Origin: Anaeramoeba ignava
Lineage: Eukaryota > Metamonada > Anaeramoebidae
Length of the DNA: 64,000 nucleotides
Direction: 5' to 3'
NCBI GenBank assembly: GCA_028826165.1
Contig: JAPDFW010000070.1
Coordinates: 1,433,501-1,497,500 of the forward strand
Within the stretch, counting starts at the first letter, position 1. Each line of letters begins with the position of its first letter. Below the pieces are notes generated by a model, which ran no database searches, was not told where the DNA came from, and saw nothing but the letters and a program-made list of their open reading frames with translations. Of the stretch, positions 49,558 through 64,000 are shown piece after piece. The translations under genes and the position numbers were made by a program.

Positions 49558-50346
49558 TTAATCTTTAACTTATAAATTATTAAAAACTTGTCTAAATTAA
49601 AATTGATAAGATTTAATAAAATGAATAAAATTTTATTGAATTGTATAAAATAAACTTTGATTGTTTTTTGCTTTTTTTTTGTGTGTTTGAAATTTTTTGC
49701 TTTTTTGAGAATTCTTTTTTTATTTTGTTTATTTTGTTTTTTTGTTTGTTTAAAATAAAAAGAAAAAAAAGGAAAAAAAAAATGAAAAAAAAAAATTAAA
49801 AAAAAAATTTTTTAATTAAAAAAACGTTAAATAAAAAAAAAAATTTAAAATAAAAATTTAAAATAAAAATTATAAGGGAGTTAATGAGAGCTTTTAAAAA
49901 TGGAGTTCATTTTAAAAAGCTTCCAGATCTTTTACTCATTTCATTTTACTTTATTTTTAAAATAAAAAAAGGTTTTTAGAAAATGAAAAGAAAAAGAAAA
50001 ACCTTTTTACTTTTTATTATTTTGTTTTTGTTTTTGTTTTTGTTTTTATTATTGTTTTATTATTCAATTATAAAAAAATCAAAAAATTGAATTTTCTTAT
50101 AATTGTTTTAATAGGGGGGCATAAGATAACAAGAAAAAGAAAAACTTTAATAAAATAAATTTAAAATAATTTATTTTTTTTAGTTTTTTATTTTTTTTCA
50201 AGTTAAAAGATAAACAACTCATTTAACTCCACAAATAAAAAAGAAAAAAAATGAAAAAAAAAATAAATTAAAAAAAATATTTTTTTATTAATTTTGAAAA
50301 TAATAAAAAAAATAATAATTTGATTATTTTTCCATTTCAAATTTTT
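49558..50346. other. Gene-free region with nested inverted repeats; candidate structured RNA
   Basis: No protein frame is supported. GGAGTTAATGAG (49877-49888) is complementary, allowing one extra T, to CTCATTTAACTCC (50218-50230). Inside lie a hairpin AGCTTTTAAAAATG/CATTTTAAAAAGCT (49889-49921, five-base loop GAGTT), a second AAAAAGGTTTTT/AAAAACCTTTTT (about 49966-50007) and a third TCAATT/AATTGA (50073-50099). A run of six G (AGGGGGGCATAAGAT, about 50113-50127) is out of character for the window. It does not match a tRNA, U-snRNA or SRP pattern that I can recognise. The strand is unknown. Confidence 0.4.
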
Positions 50347-51808
50347 TCATTTAAATTCAGTTTCTGAAGTAAATGGATTTAAAGATTTCAAAAATTTTGG
50401 ATCTGATTTAGCTTTTGATTTAAATTCATCTAAACTTAAAGCTCCATCTTTATCTAAATTAAAATTAAAAATTAATTAAATAAAAAAGTGGAACAAAAAA
50501 ACTTTTTTTTTTAATTTATTAATTAATTAATTTTATACCTTGATCTGCTTCATCAAAAGCTTGATCAACATAAGAAATTAAAGCTTTTTCATCATTTAAT
50601 TCATTATCTTGAATTGAAATATTATGAAGAGATTTAAAAATTTGATGAATTTCATCTCTTTCAATAAATCCATTTCTAAAAAGAAAATTAAAAGAAAAAT
50701 AAAATAAAATTATTTTAAATTAAATTAAATTAAATAAATTTTACCCATCAAGATCATAAATATTAAAAAGAAATTCAAGTTTTTCATCTGTAGATCCACG
50801 ACTAGTAATAGACATTGCTGTAATTAATTCTGAAAAACTCTTAATAATTTAAAAGAGAAAAAAAAAAACGTTTAAAAAAATTTTTTTGGAATTGGAAAAA
50901 TCTTTGAAAAGAAATTATAAAAAAAAGAAAAGAAAACTAACAATTTCTCCATCACCATTTTCATCAAAATTCTATAATTTAAAATTGAAATTAAAATTAA
51001 AATTAAAATTAAAATTAAAATTAAAATTAAAATTAAAATTAAAATTAAAATTAAAATTGAAATTGAAATTGAAATTGAAATTAAAATTAAAATTGAAATT
51101 AAAATTAAAATTAAAATTAAAATTAAAATTAAAATTAAAATTAAAATTAAAATTAAAATTAAATTAAATTAAAATTAAAATTAAAATTAAAATTAAAATT
51201 AAATTTAAAATTGAAATTAAAATTAAAATTAAAATTAAAATTAAAATTAAAATTAAAATTAAAATTAAAATTAAAATTAAAATTAAAATTGAAATTAAAA
51301 TTAAAATTAAAATTAAAATTAAAATTAAAATTAAAATTAAAATTAAAATTAAAATTAAAATTAAAATTAAAATTAAAATTAAAATTGAAATTAAAATTGA
51401 AATTGAAATTAAAATTAAAATTGAAATTAAAATTAAAATTAAAATTAAAATTAAAATTGAAATTAAAATTAAAATTGAAATTAAAATTAAAATTAAAATT
51501 AAAATTAAAATCAAAATTTAAAATTAACTTTAAAAAGAAGTTCACCAACAAATGGATCTTCAATTCCAAGTTGTTTGCTAATTGTTTTAAATTGAGATTT
51601 TTGAATAATACCACTTGGATTTTCTTTTAAAAATTGAGAATAAAGTAATAAAAGTTCTTGATGGTTAACTTTTTAATTTAAATTTAAATTTTAATTTCAA
51701 TTCTAATTGAAAGAATGAAAATAAATAAAAATGAAATTTACAATGTGTTGATTTGCGTAAATGATCTAATTCTTGTTTTGAAAGTCCCTTTTTCTTTGAA
51801 TTTCCCAT
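50347..51808 (-). CDS. Neuronal calcium sensor (NCS-1/frequenin-like) EF-hand protein
   Basis: Six exons (51742-51808, 51529-51668, 50942-50971, 50745-50839, 50539-50675, 50347-50453), all phases consistent, give 191 residues against about 190 for NCS-1. The start is [20 protein letters not shown] with Gly2 available for myristoylation, although position 6 (Lys) is not ideal. EF-hand 1 is degenerate, with ENPSG in place of the family's CPSG. EF-hands 2-4 are canonical: [56 protein letters not shown] matches the NCS linker very closely. It is expected to bind calcium and shuttle to membranes, where the family regulates PI4-kinase and receptor kinases. Exon 3 is only 30 nt and codes for [10 protein letters not shown]. 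Confidence 0.92.
50972..51528 (-). repeat. AAAATT-array intron in NCS gene
   Basis: A nearly pure AAAATT hexamer array on the + strand, with sporadic AAAATTG changes; minus strand donor GTTAATTTT, acceptor AATTATAG. Long Lys-Leu and Asn-Phe open frames on the two strands are translations of this repeat. Confidence 0.88.
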
Positions 51809-52438
51809 TAAAAAAAAAAAGCAAAAAAAGAAAATAAAATAAAAAAAGCAAAAAAATTAAATTTGAAAAAAAAAAATGAAAGTTTTATTTGAAAAGAAAA
51901 GAAAAAAAAAGTAAAAAAAAAATCTATTTCAATCTAAAAAAAAATAGAAGAAAAAAAAACAATTTAATTTTTGGATTTTGATTTAGATTTAGATTTTGAT
52001 TTTGATTTTCATTTTGATTTTGATTTTCATTTTGATTTTTAAATTGATTTTGGTTTTGATTTTGATTTTCATTTTGATTTAGATTTTCAATTTGATTTTG
52101 ATTTTGATTTTGATTTTGATTTTGATTTTGATTTTGATTTTCAATTTCATTTTCAATTTCATTTTGATTTTCAATTTCATTTTGATTTTGATTTTAATTT
52201 TGAATTTGATTTTGAATTTGATTTTGATTTTGATTTTGATTTTCAATTTGATTTTGATTTTGATTTTGATTTTAATTTTGATTTTAATTTTGATGATTTT
52301 GATTTTAATTTTGATTTTAATTTTAATTTTAATTTTCATTTTGATTTTGATTTTGATTTTAATTTTAATTTTTTTTATAAATTTAAATTTAATTTTTTTT
52401 TATAAATTTAATTTTGATTTTTTTTTATAAATTTAATT
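51809..52438. repeat. Spacer with TTTTGA/TTTTCA hexamer array
   Basis: Upstream of the NCS gene and downstream of the DENND6 stop, both on the minus strand. A homopolymer-rich stretch (51809-51970) is followed by TTTTGA, TTTTCA and TTTTAA hexamers (51971-52370) and then three copies of TTTTTTTATAAATTTAATTT. The first part uses the same hexamers that code for Asn-Gln/Asn-Glu elsewhere, but here it lies after a stop codon. No gene seen. Confidence 0.7.
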
Positions 52439-55381
52439 TTAATTTTTTTTATAATTTTGTTGAAATAAATTTAATTCAATTTGAATTGATTCTGGTAATT
52501 TACAATTAATTGAAGAAAATATTTGATTAATATAACAAGAATATGCAGAAATCATTTGAGAATCATTTAAAACATATTTTTTAGAATATTGCCCAAGTAA
52601 AATTTGAATTAAATCAATTTTTTCTTGATCTGATTTATTTGAAATAAACTCAAAAATATCCAAAGTAAGAATCGATTCACGATAAATTTTGCGAAGAGAA
52701 AGTAAGGCCTCTTTCTTGCGAAGTAAATACCATTTTGTAAAATTTGGAGAATGAAGAAATTTATGGTAAAGTTCGATCCAATTTTTTTTTGAACCTGAAT
52801 GAAACATTTTTTTGAATTGTAATTGATCCAAAAATTTCATAAAAGCTCTTTCACTGAACCCTGAAAGAGTTGGCGGTTTATAAAAAGGAATAGTTTCTTT
52901 CCTGAGTGGCATGAGCGTGAAAAAATATTGTTCTAAAGGATTCATGAATTGGTGTGTTAAATGATGGAAATGTTTCCGAATTAGATCATTTTTAAATAAA
53001 TTATTTTGACTTTCAATTGTTTGTGATTTTTTGGATTTTAATTTTTTCAGAACTTTGGAATCAACTGGAACAAGAAGAGGAGTTTTATGATATAATTTTT
53101 GTTTAAATTTGGAGTAATGCTTTGAAATGACAATTCCGTTTGAAATATCGATACTTCAATAAGATTATTTACAAAGAAAAAGAAGAAAAAGAAGAAGAAG
53201 AAAAATGAATTGATTTAAATGGAAAATGAAAAATTATTTGTAATTAATTTTTTTACTTTGGTTGTTCAACAGATCCAAAAAAAAGTTTATTTGGGCATTC
53301 CAAAAGAGCATTTTGCGAAATGAAAGGATTGGTGGAAGCAACAATTACTGAAGGCCATTTACGAGATAAAGGCACTGCTGGAGTCGAAGAAATTCTTTGC
53401 AAATTGATGTTCTTTTTGGAATTTTTTGAGTTTGTGTTTTGATGGAAAATTGAGGACAAATAACGGAAATGCGAATCTTGAACAGAAAAATAAGGAAGAA
53501 TGTCTCCAGCATAACACAATGGAGCAATCAAACTGACTAATCCATAAACTGCTGAATTGCAAAGTGAAGGTGTTGGCGAAGTTATTAAAATTGGTTCTCC
53601 TGTTAAGATTAATTGCCATAAAATCCATAAATCATCAAGAAAACTCCCAAAAGACATATAAATATTCAATTCAAATCCAAGAAATTCAGGGAAACAAATG
53701 TTGATTGGAATGTTATTTGAGAAATTTTGTTTTTGTTTTGATTCCGCGTTTTCGGGAAAAAGTTCTTGGTCATTTGGAATAAATAATTGGAATGAAAAAT
53801 CCATAATATCAAGCTTTTGTATTTTTCCTCGAGGAATTTTACTTGGCCATTTCGAAATATCTCCCCAAATTTTATACAAAATATCTGGTACTCCTTGGAA
53901 ATATAAATTGGAAATAAATGAAACAAGAGCTGAAAAAAATTGAATGAAAGGATATTTGGTGAGTATAACAACTGATTTCTGGAGGAATCCTCGTGAATTT
54001 GTTTCATCTTTTTGACTTCTTGAAAAAACAAATGCGTAAAAGAAGTTTTTGTTGTGATTATGTTTCTGTATTTTTGATCGTTGATTTTTAGTTTTAGTTT
54101 CTATTTTCATTTCCATTTTCTTTTTGTCAGTGATTTTTTGATCTTGATTGTGATTTTCTTCTGAATTTGGGAATTGATTTTCATTGAAATATGTTTTGTG
54201 TGAATTATTATCGTTATCATTGTTATTATCACTATTTGAATTTTGTAAATATCCATTTTGACTTTTTGATAAAATTTTAATTTTTTGAAAACTTTGATTT
54301 GGATCTAATAAAATTTCTAAAGAATCATGTTCACTGAAAGATTTTTTGAAATTTGATTGAAAATTTCTTTTTTGGTGATCTAAATTTTCATTTTGATTTT
54401 CATTTTGATTTTGATTTTTATTTTTATTTTTATTTTTATTTTTATTTTCATTTTCATTTTCAATTTGATTTGAATTTTCATTTTGATTTTTAATTTGATT
54501 TTGATTTTTAATTTGAATTTGATTTTGAATTTGATTTTGATTTTCATTTTCATTTTCAATTTGAATTTGATTTTTAATTTGATTTTTATTTTTATTTTGA
54601 TTTTCAATTTGATTTGAATTTTCATTTTCATTTGAATTTGATTTTGAAAAATGTTCAAAATGTTCCATTGAATTGATTCGATAAGAAAGTAAATCTTGAT
54701 CATTTGTAATTGATCTTGAATTTCTTTTAATGAAAACTTTTTGATTTTTATTTTTATTTTTATTTTTATTTTCATTTTCATTTTTATTTTTATTTTGATT
54801 TTGATTTTGATTTTGATTTTGATTTTGATTTTGATTTTTATTTTGATTTTTATTTTGATTTTGATTTTTATTTTGATTTTTGATTTTCATTTTGATTTTT
54901 ATTTTCATTTTGATTTTCATTTTGATTTTGATTTTGTTTTTCATTTTGATTTTGTTTTGGTTTTTTTAAAGAATGTTGATTTGCAATTTTTTTTTTTGTT
55001 AAATTATTATTAAAATCAAGAATAAAAGAATAAACATGATCACTGTAAATTGCTGAAAAAGAATCAGGAAGAGATAAAAAGCGTCTTAAAGTTAAAAAAA
55101 AAATAAATAAGAAAAAGAAATTTAATTCAATAATTTTTTAATTCAAATAATTTTATTTTGAATACAAATCATCAAATTCAGTTTTAGAAAGTTTAAAATC
55201 TTCTGGTAAAAATGTTTCTATTGCTATTTTTTAAAAAAAAATTTTTTTATTGAATTAAATTTTTTTATTAAAAAGAAAAAAAAATTTTTTTAGTTATTTT
55301 TTATTTTAAATTACTTTGTCCAACATTTGTATCAAATTTAATTACAAAAATAGAATGAATCCATTTATTAATTAAAAGCAT
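52439..55381 (-). CDS. DENND6-like Rab exchange factor with long Asn-rich insertion
   Basis: DENN-domain protein of the DENND6/FAM116 family, which activates Rab GTPases (Rab14 in animals). Exons: 55315-55381, 55166-55223, 53257-55084, 52439-53153. The N-terminus WIHSIFVIKFDTNVGQ continues to FLPEDFKL and RFLSLPDSFSA, as in the family. About 300 residues of Asn/Gln/Lys/Glu repeat then separate it from FFYAFVFSRSQ, GFLQKSVVILTKYPFIQFF, LWQLILTGEPILITSPTPSL and YAGDILPYFSVQDSHFRYLS. After the last splice come NPLEQYFFTLMPLRKE, WIELYHKFLHSPNFTKWYL. Exon 3 has one base too many: an extra A near 54878 inside the repeat would break the frame (NENQKSK then stop) but is consistent with a homopolymer error. 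The family call is firm. Confidence 0.9.
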
Positions 55382-55575
55382 TTCATTAGAAAAAAAAAAT
55401 GAAAAAATGAAAAAAGAAAAAAATCATTTTTTTTTAACTTTTTTTAACTTTTTTTAACTTTTTTTTTTAACGAAAAAAACACAAAAACACAAAAACACAT
55501 AAAAACACATAAAAATACAAAAAAACACATAAAAACACATAAAAACACAAAAAAACACTAAAAAAAACAAAACTA
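55382..55575. promoter_or_regulatory. Bidirectional 194-bp promoter region
   Basis: Separates the divergent DENND6 (-) and RNF213-like copy 2 (+) starts. It contains T-rich blocks TTTTTTTAACTTTTTTTAAC and a tract of ACACAAAAACACATAAAAAC units just before the copy 2 ATG. Promoter function is inferred only from position. Confidence 0.45.

Positions 55576-64000
<8,425 letters not shown>

Noticed and set aside
49870-50240. U5 snRNA (CTTTTAC loop near 49929) or telomerase RNA identity for the structured region
   Set aside because: The loop lacks the flanking invariant bases and a convincing Sm site, and no telomere-like template is seen; left as unknown RNA candidate.
51159-51630. Asn-Phe, Ile-Leu and Lys-Leu frames over 100 codons
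   Set aside because: The AAAATT array is an intron of the NCS gene; phases on both sides fit its removal.

Overview
This is eukaryotic nuclear DNA from an extremely AT-rich unicellular organism. Coding exons are joined by canonical GT...AG introns, and all three stop codons are used as stops. Proteins carry long Asn/Gln/Glu/Lys tracts, and introns and spacers are filled with simple repeats. The gene mix (RNF213-like AAA+ giants, BTB proteins, BTB-BACK-TLDc, RGS-DUF547, LRR-cap proteins, DENND6, NCS-type calcium sensor) suits an amoeboid protist. An Anaeramoeba-like genome is my best guess, from gene style only. I joined exons by hand; where I give exon lists, the reading-frame phases agree across every junction unless I say otherwise.

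Layout. 0.08-3.7 kb (+): six-exon gene of unknown function with an acidic Glu/Asn/Lys insertion. 5.1-7.5 kb (-): seven-exon GSK3 kinase. 7.5-9.7 kb: satellite with ~141-bp period. 9.8-13.2 kb (+): V-ATPase subunit e, a small P-loop ATPase resembling SWSAP1, and an F-box/LRR protein. 13.2-27.6 kb (-): RNF213-like giant, copy 1, with many frame breaks. 27.6-31.0 kb: a second ~143-bp satellite on both sides of a BTB-BACK-TLDc gene (-). 31.0-31.5 kb (+): DPM2. 31.7-38.1 kb (-): very long LRR-cap array running into a polytopic membrane domain. 39.2-40.9 kb (+): ankyrin-BTB-BTB protein with a C-terminal CaaX box. 41.0-43.2 kb (-): secreted/type I membrane beta-propeller-like protein. 43.4-46.9 kb (-): RGS-DUF547 protein. 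47.0-49.6 kb (-): PAS-coiled-coil protein, possibly the 5' part of the RGS-DUF547 gene. 49.6-50.3 kb: gene-free, with a candidate structured RNA. 50.3-51.8 kb (-): NCS-1/frequenin-like calcium sensor. 52.4-55.4 kb (-): DENND6. 55.6 kb to window end (+): RNF213-like copy 2, a close inverted paralog of copy 1, running off the window.

How the genes relate. The sequence gives no sign of an operon or cluster pathway. Two themes recur: ubiquitin-type machinery (two RNF213-like proteins, F-box, BTB proteins) and membrane/GTPase signalling (GSK3, RGS-DUF547, NCS, DENND6). The most distinctive feature is the pair of RNF213-like genes in inverted orientation about 28 kb apart. Both have their AAA4 Walker A motif split by an intron made largely of an ATTT/AAAT microsatellite, and I can see no RING or RZ zinc finger in the copy whose 3' end is present. 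Several single-copy genes (LRR-membrane, DENND6, BTB-TLDc) each contain one single-base homopolymer frameshift, so at least some breaks in the RNF213-like copies may be base-calling errors rather than true decay.
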